A stretch of 64,000 bases of DNA from the NCBI RefSeq assembly GCF_014839805.1, contig NC_051123.1:5128727-5192726 (forward strand). The letters are read 5' to 3'. The position numbers and the translations under genes are program-made. Of the stretch, positions 52,569 through 64,000 are shown one piece after another; positions within the stretch are counted from its first letter, which is position 1, and each line of letters starts with the position of its first letter. A model generated the notes under the pieces. That model did not search any database, was not told where the DNA came from, and was given only the letters and a program-made list of their open reading frames with translations. Source of the DNA: Manduca sexta. Lineage: Eukaryota; Arthropoda; Insecta; Lepidoptera; Sphingidae.

Positions 52569-53619
52569 AGAAGTATAGATATCGGTCACAATTTAAATGT
52601 GCAAAAGAGCCAGTTTGTCATACCCGCATGAAAACATTTAAATATACGGCTTAGAACTTAAACAAATTTCTCACTCCATTGCTACTTTTATAAGTCAATA
52701 ATAACCATCGGACCCGACAATGACTTACCCTGACATTTGTAAAACAAGACGACATTTACAATCATCGTTTATAACCTATTAAACTCATTATGTACTTCAT
52801 TAACCGATCATTTACACTGGCACCGCTTTGAAGGGCCCCGGTACTTGTTTTTCCAATAGCGATACGAACGATTCATACATTTGTATGATAATTTATGACA
52901 TGTATCATCGCGTGTTTACGATTGCGGATATGGAAAAAAGTTTTTCTTAGTATTTCGAGGTGATTGTTTTCTACAGCCGTGGCGTCAGAATTTAACCGTG
53001 TTATAAAGTAAATTGAATCAGAAGGTTTCCATTTTATATCTAATATTGTTGAGACACATGCCCTATGTGTGTACGTGTTGTTTAGTTTCAAATAATTATT
53101 TGAAGGTTATGGTATTAAATAGCTAATGAAGATAGTACTCGTTTTATAGTAATATATATGGAAGCATAGATTAATGAGTGAGTTGTATTTGATCGGATTA
53201 TACTTGGATGTGACGAGAAGTATTTACTAAAATTATATGAAACAGCCCCACAGAATTGTATTCATAATAGGAATCATCTCTGTAAAATAGGGCTGCTATA
53301 ACTACAACACGCTAAACGGGGTCATGTAAACCCTTAAATGATAAAGTACTATAAAAAAAAACATAAAAGAAAATACAGTTTAACATGACAAATGGATACA
53401 GTCAACAAACACGGCATCCATTAGCGCATAGTAATGCATGAATTGAGAAAAATGATGGCCGATTCATTACAAATGACTAATGAATGAAGATAAAAATGCT
53501 ACACACAATACATACATACTATTTATTACTATGACTACGTTTGTATCTGATTAATGGCTTTATAGAACAGTGCTCAAGCTCGATCGGTTGAAAAGTAGTC
53601 GAAAGAAAGCTTTACGAGA
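52569..53619. other. non-coding stretch
   Basis: No supported gene; a 72-codon minus ORF at 52873-53091 lacks splice context and family resemblance. Confidence 0.3.
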
Positions 53620-53765
53620 TTTGCATACGACATTTTTAAACATGTTTTAACTATCACAGTCTAGTTTCTAATCATTTATATTTTGACACCGAGGTTTTTG
53701 CATGAGACGTTTTTTAACATGATTTCATTTTCATAGTCTAGTTTTTAATTATTTTTACTTTGACA
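53620..53765. repeat. two-copy tandem duplication, unit about 75 bp
   Basis: TTGCATACGACATTTTTAAACATG ... CAGTCTAGTTTCTAATC ... TTTTGACA recurs as TTGCATGAGACGTTTTTTAACATG-like sequence ... TAGTCTAGTTTTTAATT ... TTTGACA. Motifs are quoted in part. Confidence 0.6.
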
Positions 53766-54615
53766 TATTCATTATTATCATCATCAGGCATAGTTAAAGC
53801 CTTTCCCGAAGGTTTTTAGACGAACTTGTCAAAGACGACTTTGCTCACGATTTGTAACAATCTTATAAATTACCATCTTGACAACGATGTTTAACGAAAC
53901 TAAAACACGCAGAAAATCCTTTGCATACAATACTGCGTACTTACATAACTGCGTAAAAAATGTTGTGTGCCATGAACTTAAAATCGAAAAATCTGACAAA
54001 ACTTAATTTCTATAAAAATAATATCACGTAGGGTAATAGATACCTAATAAAAAGAGTATGCTCTACTTGTCTCATCGCATGTGTGGCAAAACAATATCCG
54101 TCCAGCATTTCGGTGTCACTTTCACGTCATAATTCGTTATAATGTCATCGAAAGTTCTCACTATCCGTGGATCTTTATCGGCGCGTATCCGTACCTTAGA
54201 AAATTACGCCTTTATTACGCTCCGTTATTGTCAAAACAATATATTTTCACACAGATTAGTGTGAGAAATTCGTCATAATAGGATGACGGTTTGTTGTCAA
54301 TATAATGATGTGATCATATCAATTGTTACTTTCACGTAGAGCAACTGCGATATTCGTTAGTGGTCTTATCAAAGTATGCAGTCCATATTATTCAAAATTA
54401 TTAAACCCCAGGTCTTAGGTGTTATTAAAATTAGAATAGGATGTTAAAATACTACTGCTGTTTGCATAAAAATTATCGCTTGTGATCAATATTTACCTTA
54501 TTATGTTTTATAATATAAATTTAACAAGATATAGAATTGTTTATTCTTCTGTCCTCTCTATCTTTAATTTATAAACAGACCTTACATGTGTTTTGATAAA
54601 AAGACAACTAATACA
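53766..54615. other. non-coding stretch
   Basis: AT-rich with no supported gene. Confidence 0.3.
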
Positions 54616-54740
54616 CCTATAATTCCCGAATAAGAAGGGGCACAGCTGATTCACCCATTTTCACCATGCGTATTCCGTTCCATGTGATATGGGACCGAGC
54701 TCATCGTCATATCGGGTACAAAATTAATAAATATCACTAG
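54616..54740 (-). mobile_element. SINE family G fragment, 3' part
   Basis: ATAATTCCCGAATAAGAAGG, GATTCACCCATTTTCACCAT, TATTCCGTTCCATGTGATAT and CATATCGGGTACAAA follow the order in the complete copies at 17027 and 20263, but the tRNA-like head is missing. Confidence 0.65.
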
Positions 54741-56267
54741 CATGTCATATAAGTATGCACAATCTAATTTCACTTAAGCATTATAAGCACACAGCAAAGG
54801 CTAAAGGATCGTGACCAGACAGTTTAGAAGCGCGAAAAGTTCGTTGTTTATGTAAATCGTGCGACTTAACGTCGGTTGTTGGAAACGACCTATAATAGGT
54901 CTCATAGTAGCTTACTAGCAAAACAAGTACTGTTGGTATGATCATCGTGTCTATAGATTTTCTGCTTGAAGGCGAGAGTAGAATGGGGGCATTTGGACGT
55001 CCAAATCTCTTTAATGTAAGTTAATCAAGCAATATTTTTTGAATTGAATACACCAATCCATCGATATATTATGTACCTATGCTTTGTACTAGATTTGGCG
55101 TTCCTAACATTCACTGTGTTCAACTGACTGGAACTGCAATCCATTCAAACTGACTTTAGTTAGGTCAATATTGACAGCTTGTGGTTGTGTACGGAGTGGC
55201 GCTCATGATATAAGAACTCGAATCTAAATGTAAACCTGTATCTGAATAAAAAATATTAGTCAAATAAGTAAAATTATTTGTTGTTCAAGTGAATAAATAG
55301 GAACAGTGTTGTTCTGGTTGCCATTTTAGTTCAGATTTTGAACAAATAGTTTATATGGACCTTCGTGTCTATAGAATATAAATCAATGCACCAATCCAAC
55401 ATAAATTTGTAATTTACAAACAAAGACTAAATAATCAACGAAGATTCAGTAGACATTTTCGCAAGTTTTTGTTATATAAGTATACATTACAGTGGCGAAA
55501 GGTGAAGTTCCGTAAGGGAAGCCTACACAACATAGATACTAATATGTATAAATGCGGTGTGCAAATCGTTCTAATGATAATTAGATTCTACATACATTCT
55601 ATATAAAATGTGCATGCTGTGCCAACCTTTAAATAATTGTTACATTTGTGCAACTTAATTGTATTAGTTTTTATATTTAATTCATAAGTAATAGTGTAAA
55701 CAATTGTTGGTGGCCAAATAAATAAAAAAAAATAAAAATAAAAATAAAGGGAAGCCGAGTGGAATCGGGTTATATGGACCCTTCGCCACTGATGCAGCAC
55801 GTGACCTCTTCCTTTCAAACACCTCTATCTACCTACATATATAAAATTGACTGCATTAATTCAGGGTCACTTTAATTAAAATGCATATAAACGGGTTGAA
55901 TAACGCAATAAAATTGCAATTGCATATTCATAATGCAATTTGTAATCGCATGCATTGGCAGAACGCAACTCTATTATTTGATTTAATTATAGCTACGGAA
56001 TGTAATTTATTTATTTTTCGCAACAATTGTTAATTATTCTTTACATTCTCATTTTTTAGCATTTTAGAAATTTTCTATTAGAAAGCAAATTAATACCCAG
56101 ATTCGAATACTCGGTAATTAAGTGCAACACTAGAAAGCAAACCTAAGGAGATATAACTACCAAATATTAACCTGGTTTGAGGTAATTCTTCTAACATCAT
56201 AAATTTATCAAAAATGGTCACGAGCTCACCTTGTATCACGACATTAGACAGAACACTGGTGGTTTGC
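54741..56267. other. non-coding stretch
   Basis: No supported gene. An A-rich block of AAATA/AAATAAA units lies at 55717-55748. Confidence 0.35.
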
Positions 56268-56462
56268 TGGTGTTAGGATATATTTTATATGCGCCCGGAT
56301 AGCAACCATCGTACACAAGGTGCTAAAACTCATAGTCGCCCCCACGTAAGTGTACCACGTTCCACACCCTGTGTATATCCAGTTCCAACAGGCCGGCATA
56401 ATTGTGTCGACTGTCGAGAGGTAATCATCTCTCGTCAGTCGATGTTCTATTACACCCCACTT
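56268..56462 (+). repeat. interspersed repeat family A copy, 3' truncated
   Basis: GGATATATTTTATATGCGCC, CCAACAGGCCGGCATAATTG and CTCTCGTCAGTCGATGTTCT; the CATCAGGTGCAG end and A-tail are missing. Confidence 0.72.
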
Positions 56463-57284
56463 CACTTACTCGCATCTCTCTGCCTATCTATTCGGAGATA
56501 AATTCGTGATGTGTATGTTTATTAAAGATTTTTAAAATTATTTAATGTAACATTTTGAAAGGTATGGTCCACCCGCCCCAAATTCCCCTTCCTTGTGATT
56601 CCTCTAGTGTTGATGTTTACGAGCGGTGGTCATCATATATTAGATTTGAGGTATGCGTTTTAATCATCTTTAAAAAAAACCTGGGTAATTAAGATTTGTG
56701 TCTGCATACTTATATTAACGACCTCAATTCCAAGTGAAAAAATCCTCTAAAAGATTTGGGACAAGGCTTTAATAGTGGATGACCTTGATTAGGATTATCA
56801 GAAGAAAAAAAAACAAACCAACACGTTTAACCAGTATTGTAATAAGAACGTTAAAAAAGATAATTGAAAAATCAGAACAGTGTACAGTTATATTTTGATT
56901 TGTTTATCACCAAATATATTCTAGATTTATAATAACATTTTCTTACATACTTTTTGCGTAAGCATAAGCATTTTGAAGAATTTCGAATACCTAATACCAA
57001 TTATAATAAATTAAATAGAGATTAAGCTCATGACTGCGCGCGCGTTGAAATCTTCTCCCAGTATAAGGCACATTATAAAATAAAATATACCCTTAATGTG
57101 CATCATAATATACTGGTGTGTTATGCACATTTCCATATATCGTAAATGACTTTAGATCGTCACTGCCATTGGCTAACACCTAACCAGTTTAATACTATTT
57201 ACCCTAACATAACTTGTATAGGGCAATCAACTGTGTGGGTTTACGTTCAACGTGATTATAGGTATAGGTTGACTGTTCGGTAAC
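56463..57284. other. non-coding stretch
   Basis: AT-rich with no supported gene. Confidence 0.3.
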
Positions 57285-57440
57285 TACGGCGCTGAGGGCC
57301 TGAATTTGAATCCCGTGTCGGGCCAAAAATGTGTCTGATTTGATATTTTCATCTTATAAAATTACTCAGCCGCAGCTCGGAGTTAGGAAATTGGCCGTGT
57401 AATACTTCCGTGCCTCAGAAAGCACTACGCCTATGAAGCG
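57285..57440 (+). mobile_element. SINE with a family G-like tRNA head and different body
   Basis: ACGGCGCTGAGGGCCTGAAT and TTGAATCCCGTGTCGGGCC match the B-box half of family G, but the body (CAGCCGCAGCTCGGAGTTAG, GTGCCTCAGAAAGCACTACG) is unlike it, so this is a related subfamily. Confidence 0.55.
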
Positions 57441-57949
57441 TGTAAAAAAGTTATACTTTAGTATATATACGAGAACGTACTACGAAAGTATGCCAAATAG
57501 CAAGACTAATGAATTTACATATACCAATAAAAGTTAACAACTCGTAATGATGGTGGGCGAAGTAAATTTGAATAATCTGATATGGAACCGGTAGGCCTTT
57601 TAGGCAAAAGCAAAGAGATAGCGAAAGCGGCCCGATACGTGTTGTCCAATCGTTGATCATTTTTAAAGCGGTCACGATCCGATATCAAAGATTTTTAAAT
57701 TAGCAATAGATTAGAAAAAACATATCTTCATCCTAGGAGAGGTAGGCAGAAAAGCAATACGGCTCAGTTTAATTATCTTTATGACATTCTAGGAGGCGAG
57801 CCTAATGATATATCAAATAAAAAAAATTATACCAAGCAAATAGCAATTCAAACACCCGTCTTCGTACCTTTCTTTAATCCCTATACCCTTCCTTTAGTAA
57901 TGGCCTTAATAAATGCGAGCTTTTCCATTCTCCAGCCCCCTAAAACCTC
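57441..57949. other. non-coding stretch
   Basis: No supported gene. Confidence 0.3.
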
Positions 57950-57953
57950 TTAA

Positions 57954-58230
57954 GGCGATACCTCAAGGTTCATTTTCATACATTTTGTTTCACCTTTAAT
58001 CTGGGTAACTAAACAAGTATTGGCAAGTAAAGAATTTAAATTCACGTCTAGTTAGTGATTAGTTCTCGCAGTTGAAAGAAAAACGTAAAAATAATTAATA
58101 ATCATGGATATTTCTGCCTTTAAAATTTCGTCATATTAAATCATATTAAATTGCCACTTGCCAATACTTGTTTAGTTACCCAGATTAAAGCCGAAACAAA
58201 ATGTATGAAAATGGACCTTGAGCTACCACC
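57954..58230. mobile_element. TTAA-flanked foldback element, internally deleted copy
   Basis: Same left arm as 10920-11277 up to the centre, then a jump into the outer part of the right arm (CCACTTGCCAATACTTGTTT) to the end GGTAGCTCAAGG in reverse complement. About 81 bp are missing, nearly all from the inner right arm. TTAA at 57950-57953 and 58231-58234 keeps the target duplication. Confidence 0.8.
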
Positions 58231-59034
58231 TTAAGACTGTTCAAAGTCTGCAATCTTTCTAAATTCCTCTAATATTAAAGATTTATAGGCTGGTCATAAT
58301 ATAATATATTAGGTGACCAACTTGCTCGAATGACCTATGCTATAAAAAAATATATATAAAGAAACGTATCAGTGCGATCTTAATCTAGAGACAATCAACA
58401 ATGTGTCATTATTGCAATCACAAATGATCGAAGAAAAACGACCATCAATTGGAAATGACAGAACAATCATCGGATGCCATTGAGAAATTCTTACGAGTCA
58501 TTTATTGTAGTTCGGGGGACTTAATAGACAGAGTAGCACTTTATAAAATATAACTTTTGCACGTAACTCTATCCGCATAACAGCCTGTTTAAAAGGGGTT
58601 AAAAAGTTGGCTATAGTCCTCAGTAATAATAAACCTTCCTCTTAGTGAATATAAAAATCAGAATTGAATCTTTGCTTCCATCTTTATTGTGCGGACAAAT
58701 TGTGGAATTTGGTATCGTCGCATATATTTCAGCATAGATATAATTTGGGGCTCTTACAATCGCGAGTGAATAGGTATCTTCAGGGCAAGCGTGCTTTACC
58801 TTAGGCAACATCATCACTTAACATCAAGTCGATAGCAGCGAGACGCGAACTCTTTTTATCTTAAAAAAATCACTAATTTCAAAGACGCCTCCCGTAAGCC
58901 AAACAAGAAACCTTGTTGTAATATTTTTAATGTTCAATTGATGATTGATTTGATTGATTAACATCAAATTGATGGGTTCGTCGTGTCAATCAGTTGAATA
59001 AAAGGTAAGCCAGCTGTGCTCATAATATAATAGC
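58231..59034. other. non-coding stretch
   Basis: AT-rich with no supported gene. Confidence 0.3.
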
Positions 59035-59115
59035 TAAGTTTAAAACGAATTAATGAATCGTTATTTGAATGCCTAATAGTAATATTAAAACAAATTAATG
59101 AATCATTATTTGAAG
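59035..59115. repeat. short tandem duplication, unit about 45 bp
   Basis: AAAACGAATTAATGAATCGT-TATTTGAATGCCTAATA recurs as AAAACAAATTAATGAATCAT-TATTTGAAGGCCTAATA. Confidence 0.75.
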
Positions 59116-59244
59116 GCCTAATAAATAATATAATTTTTAAAAATACTTATGATGCGTTTCCCTACTTCGTCCCTATCATAATGTAACTAACGAACCTATC
59201 TCATTGGTTAATCTGATATGAATTTTTAATTTATATATCACTAG

Positions 59245-59452
59245 GTATAGCTCGCGACTTCACCTGCGTGAAAGAGTTCTTCCGGGGTAAAACTCCTGCT
59301 ATATATTTTCTCGGGATAATAAGTAGTCTACGTATTTTCCAAGGATTCAAACTATATCCATAATAAACTTCATCGTAAGCCGTTTGGTGGATTTGAGTTT
59401 ATTGCGTTTGAACAGAAAGACGCGGAGGGGAACTTTGTTTTATAATATGTAA
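59245..59452 (+). repeat. interspersed repeat family F copy
   Basis: GCTCGCGACTTCACCTGCGT, TTTTCTCGGGATAATAAGTA, GGTGGATTTGAGTTTATTGC and GTTTTATAATATGTAAGGAT. Confidence 0.65.
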
Positions 59453-60479
59453 GGATGTTATAATTAGAATAAGCTAATTTAAGAAGTAAAATCACTACAA
59501 TAAAGCTTCAGTTGTTTTAATGCATATAGCAACTTCGATTACCGTGTTTACAAAAATAGATAAAAAACTGAGCATATCAAGATAATTTTATCATCCCTGT
59601 TTGTATATTTTCGTTTATTGACATTTAAACGTTTTTGGATGTTGACCTTTGTATTGTAAGAATTCTTCTATTTTTCTCACGATTACACGTAAACAATATG
59701 CATTCCGATATAGATGTTTAAATGGAATTAAAATGTAAAGCATTCACATTGCAAGTCGAGTATTGCGAAATATTTTCATTATAAAATGTAGGTGCTTTTC
59801 GTAATACACTGAAGGGCCGTCGTTTGAATTGTCGAAAGTTAACAGTCTTATTACACTGGAAGCCTTCGTCTCGATGTGAATTCGCTTACAATGCGCCAAT
59901 GTGCTTAAACTCTTAACTATTGAATATGGATGTAACAATGGCCCTAAGAAAGGATTTTTTAAAATTCATTTTGTGTAAACACGTTCCTGATAGGAAATGC
60001 TATCGGATACACAACCGGAGATATAATAATTATGCATCATACATACTCTAATACTATCAATCAATCAATCCAAAGAACTTCAAGCCAACACATCATTGTA
60101 AAAAATCATACCCAATCCGCAAAAACACTCAACTCATGCACGTAAATTGCATCAAGGTTGCTGTTAAAATATTTGCAGAACTAATTTGATTCCAAATTTT
60201 TAATCGACCTCGGTGTTTACGAAACCGTATGATTGACCTCAGAGCATCAGTTTTGGTATTGGCGCGGATCAGTCAAGGCTCAATACATTCACTGCAGTGG
60301 CTCGAGTGTTAATAGATTAGTGAAACATGCAACAGCGGCTAATGTTTTATACATGTTTAACAAGCATAAAATTTTACTGAAGTCTTTATTTGCTCGGTTG
60401 AATTTAGAATCGTCAGCATAAATTGCGAAATAAATTCAATAATTTCAATTGGCTGAATTCTTTTGTCTATTTACCGACA
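59453..60479. other. non-coding stretch
   Basis: AT-rich with no supported gene. Confidence 0.3.
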
Positions 60480-60590
60480 GCTGGTGGTAGGATATATTTT
60501 ATATCCACCACCTTGTGTATTGTAGCCCAGATAGCGACTACAATACACAAGGTGTTAAAATCCGCCATAGTTGCTCACGCAAGTATAGCT
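60480..60590 (+). repeat. interspersed repeat family A, rearranged 5' end with hairpin
   Basis: GGATATATTTTATATCCACC is followed by CACCTTGTGTATTGTAG (60509-60525), whose exact reverse complement CTACAATACACAAGGTG (60538-60554) follows after 12 bases. In the other copies only the right arm exists, so the left arm is an inverted duplication special to this copy. Confidence 0.75.
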
Positions 60591-61216
60591 TGAGATCCTA
60601 GGAACCACATAGGCTATTTTTTACCCAGAGAAAATGTGTGGAGAGATTTTTATCACGAAAAAACATTTTCGCGCCGACGGAGCAGCGAGCAAAGGCTGCT
60701 TCATATATAATGCATTTAAAAAATAATAAAACATTATTGTGTGTGAACATAAACGCCTGTAAATGTGGACAAGAGGATTATAACATTAATTATTGCAATA
60801 TGTTTATTCAGCCACAAAAGTAACAATATAAAGTTCTCTTTCCTTATATAAAGTTCAATGGCATTACTTCGTTTTAGATTAAGAAAAAAATAAAATTGCT
60901 ATTGAATTTAATTTCTTAAGAGTTTCAAAGTTTTCGATTCGTTCAACTACTTTTGTGGCTGACTGTACTTATAACAATGTACTACGTAACGTTGCTAATC
61001 CTAAAATAAATATGCAAAGTAGAATTTAATCAATCGTCAAACCACTTCAAACTTAAAGCTCGCAACAATATATACGCATACATGGTGAAACATGCTTCCA
61101 GTATATTACACGTGGGTTGCTTCTCAAGCATTCTGTTACGTATGTGGCACTTATGGCTTGTGTAGAAGACTTTTTGTACGAGCTAAAGACGCGCGTTTTT
61201 CATTTTCAGCACTAAT
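60591..61216. other. non-coding stretch
   Basis: No supported gene. Confidence 0.3.
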
Positions 61217-61288
61217 TTTCAATATGTAAAAGTATACATTCAGATTTCGATTTCAGATTTCAATATGTAAAAGTATACATTCAGATTA
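61217..61288. repeat. 31-bp direct repeat, period 41
   Basis: TTTCAATATGTAAAAGTATA-CATTCAGATT occurs twice without a mismatch, starting 41 bp apart. Confidence 0.85.
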
Positions 61289-63339
61289 TTACTGCACCTT
61301 TATTTTATTTTTTACACTTTGTCAGTTTGTTTTGAAACCGTCGTGAGCGAGGGCCTTTACACATTAAAAATGAATAAAAAAATTTATTGTAAATGAAAAA
61401 AAAATTTAAAAGGAAATCCGGGAACTCTTGAATGCTTTTTAGCGAATTTTGTGTTTCATAAAGTAATGGCCTTGTACAACCAGTAGGTAAAAAGAAAACT
61501 ATGGAAAAATGTTGAACAATTCAGCATTTCAAAATGGTTGTAACTGCAAGAATAACAAGTTAGACGGCTTTCAAATGGGAAGATTGGTAGTCTTCCGTGG
61601 CCTCGTTTTCGCAAAATGTCATTGATATTTTAAAATATCGCATGGCTATCAATATCTAACATTTATATAGTCTGCTATTAATAAAATTCGTAGAAAAATA
61701 TTAAGATTACTAAATTCGGAACAAGCAGCAATAATACGTAAATTAATAAATAACAAATAAAGAAGACCTATATTTTTTAAGTCGGTTAAATATACGAGAT
61801 TTTTGAGATAAATTGAGGGAACATTACTAAATTCGAATATAAATTGCTGAAATATAATAAAATACAAGATTGTATTTCTCTTTTGACACTAAATTTGAAA
61901 AATTGGTATTTTACCACATTAGTTTTGTAATTCGTCAGCCTTATGCAGTTTTGTCTATGCGGTGTTATCTATTCAGTGTCTATTAATTGAAATATTTTGT
62001 ATCTATATACCTTTCGTAGTTTCGTGGACTTGAACAAAAATAATATCATTACTTGGTATTAATAAGTGTTTATTTTTAACGCACAATGGCCCGACTTTTT
62101 ACGGGCTAAGTGCGGAAAAAGGAGCCTATAACCAAGTGTTTTTTTATTCATCCACAAAAATATATTAACATATATTACATATAAAATGAGCATAAATCGT
62201 TGCTTTAGCATTTCATTATAGTTCCAAAGACTGTTTGTGTTAATATAGTTTGTATAAAATAAAGCAATTCACCGCGGTCATTAATTTTTAATTTTCGACT
62301 TATTCACTACTATTTTGTATAAAATGTTTTGTGCTAATAATAACAAGAAATATCTTACAAACAATATTTAGATCACCAATTAATTAATTACAAACCATAA
62401 TGTAAACAATATTGTATATCACGCCCAAGTAAACACCCTTTACCGCTCTTACTAAATATTTTTTTATAGTTTAGTATCAACGATAATACCATGTCATTAA
62501 ACGATAAACTAGTGTCACAACTTACTGCCTACTTAAAAAAATAAATTTCAATAATAAGTTTTTATTATTTTTATTTATTAATGTATTAAAACCAGTTATG
62601 TACAGAGCAACTTAAGAGTTCCATGACCGGCATTCTCAAGGGAATGTGTTTTAAGAATGTAACTCCTTCTAGAGTTGATATTAAATACCAATATTATAAA
62701 TAAGTAAATAACTTTATCGGTTAGTTACATTTTTACGGTTATATTGCACCGTTTTTATGACATTTGGAGCAGTAAAATTTAGCCCCTAAGAAGAGGTCCA
62801 GCGTCCATTTGTAATATGTGCCTTGAATTAAATTGAAAATACGTCGTAAAGTAGGTCAACCTTATTTTGGAGTTGTAGGTACCTTACCCGAGAATCGAAG
62901 CTAGCACTTCACCAGTTCAAAACAAGACGATTGTTAAAAAGAATGTGAATGGCGAGAGTATCCGAGACCTCGACCTTTTACGAAATACATTCCAATTTGT
63001 AGATGGTCTGATCGTATTCATCCTTACAGCTCAATGATATTGCACTCATTGTGCTGAGATACAACGCTTTAAATATTGAAATTGCCTTTTTCGTTCTTAT
63101 TTTTCACCTATCACCTGTCTGATGTCTCCGCTAATGCTTTGAATTGAGAGAACGTTTGAAAAAATCATACATCATTTGTTTTTTTAAGGTACGCACTTCA
63201 TGAATTCAGTATAATAGAGCTCTTGGAGGCTGCTCTGGGCCACATAGTACTAACTGCCTTGCTTACATTTTTTACAATGGTATTGATGTTCTTTTTTATA
63301 ATAATACGCGGGAGGGGTCTAAATGCTTTCTAGAGGGGT
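61289..63339. other. non-coding stretch
   Basis: Two kilobases of AT-rich DNA; no exon, complete repeat or regulatory element can be supported. Confidence 0.35.
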
Positions 63340-63450
63340 CTAAAAGTCTTCGAAACGTCGGAAGTAAAGTAAAATATTAAAACCGCGATAAAATTCGTAA
63401 AATAGTTTAATTTAAATGTCTAACATTCGCGTAAACTTAAGAAATCATTC
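63340..63450 (+). repeat. interspersed repeat family C copy
   Basis: GTCTTCGAAACGTCGGAAGT, TTAAAACCGCGATAAAATTC and ATGTCTAACATTCGCGTAAA match the copies at 13105 and 33040. Confidence 0.65.
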
Positions 63451-64000
63451 TTCAGCTTTACATTAATATAAATTGGAACGTTTGTTGTTTTGTATTAGCC
63501 TGACCCTAATATATGAATACCTTAACCCCTTAGTGAAAGTTTCCATGTATTTCGTATGCCCACTTAACCACGAAAGGACGAATTGAATTGACGCAAAACA
63601 CTGATCAAATACCAAATCTGTCGCTAAAGTGACGCAAAATTTACCAAAACGGAACGTTTGGTACTTTTAATACCGATAAGTGAAAATTGTTTTTGCATCG
63701 CGTCATCGGAATATATGCAGACATAATAAAAGATAAAAAATATGTTAAAAAAAACTCCAGACGGTGCGCGACATTATTTGTAAATAACATTAGAGATCTC
63801 CGACATGTCAAGTTGTATAAATTAAGAAATAAATTATTAAGTCAATAAAATTTCACTAGTTTTTGACAGGTATTGACTGTGGACTGAGTTGACCCGGGTT
63901 GGAATCTTACGTCGAGCATTAATATGTATTTTTGTAATTTATTCGTTGGTGTCTCGGTGGATAGGTTGAGTTGGTGTGATTGTGAAACAAATGAGTCCTC
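63451..64000. other. non-coding right edge
   Basis: No supported gene. A B-box-like GGGTTGGAATCTTAC at about 63896-63910 may be a decayed SINE head. Confidence 0.35.

Noticed and set aside
1..64000. CRISPR array
   Set aside because: No regularly spaced identical short repeats; the repeats seen are transposon copies or two-copy tandems in eukaryotic DNA.

Overview
The window looks like AT-rich, repeat-dense nuclear DNA of a moth or butterfly. The evidence is a set of tRNA-derived SINE families of lepidopteran type (internal A and B boxes), several other interspersed repeats each present in two or more copies, a TTAA-flanked foldback element, and a mag-lineage Ty3/gypsy retrotransposon primed by a serine tRNA. 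Nothing bacterial (operons, ribosome binding sites, CRISPR) is visible. The order-level assignment rests on recognising repeat types, not on a database search.

Host coding sequence is sparse and all on the minus strand. (1) A single 91-codon exon at 2340-2612 encodes the converter-end, IQ and neck region of an unconventional myosin, most like class XVIII (Drosophila Mhcl type). (2) A long ORF at 21162-23438 starts a basic, probably disordered protein I do not recognise. It either reads through for 758 codons or is a 699-codon exon ending at a GT donor. A GC-rich, CpG-rich patch lies directly upstream. (3) A GC-rich terminal exon at 43578-43701 encodes a single membrane-spanning C-terminus and a stop. 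No myosin motor exon was recognised between 2.6 and 21 kb, so how the myosin exon joins its upstream exons is the main open question about the genes.

The best-defined mobile element is at 35526-40286 (minus strand): two 228-bp LTRs that look identical, a CTAT target duplication, an 18-nt match to the 3' end of tRNA-Ser(GCU) as primer site, a purine-rich tract, and gag, protease, reverse transcriptase, RNase H and integrase in order. The reading frame is broken five times, each explicable by one missing base, four of them in A/T runs of 4-5. With identical LTRs this suggests either a very young dead copy or unpolished assembly errors in a multicopy element.

Region by region: 0-21 kb is intron or intergenic DNA with the myosin exon, SINEs, a MITE, a foldback element and short tandem duplications; 21-23.6 kb is the unknown gene; 23.6-35.5 kb is repeats; 35.5-40.3 kb is the retrotransposon; 40.5-41.5 kb is short tandem arrays; 43.6 kb is the membrane-protein terminal exon; 44-64 kb is repeats with no recognisable gene, including a SINE nested inside an older repeat. 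No clearly new biological system was found. The items most worth checking are the myosin/large-exon relationship, the 41-nt candidate intron, the clustered single-base breaks in the retrotransposon, and the TTAA foldback family.
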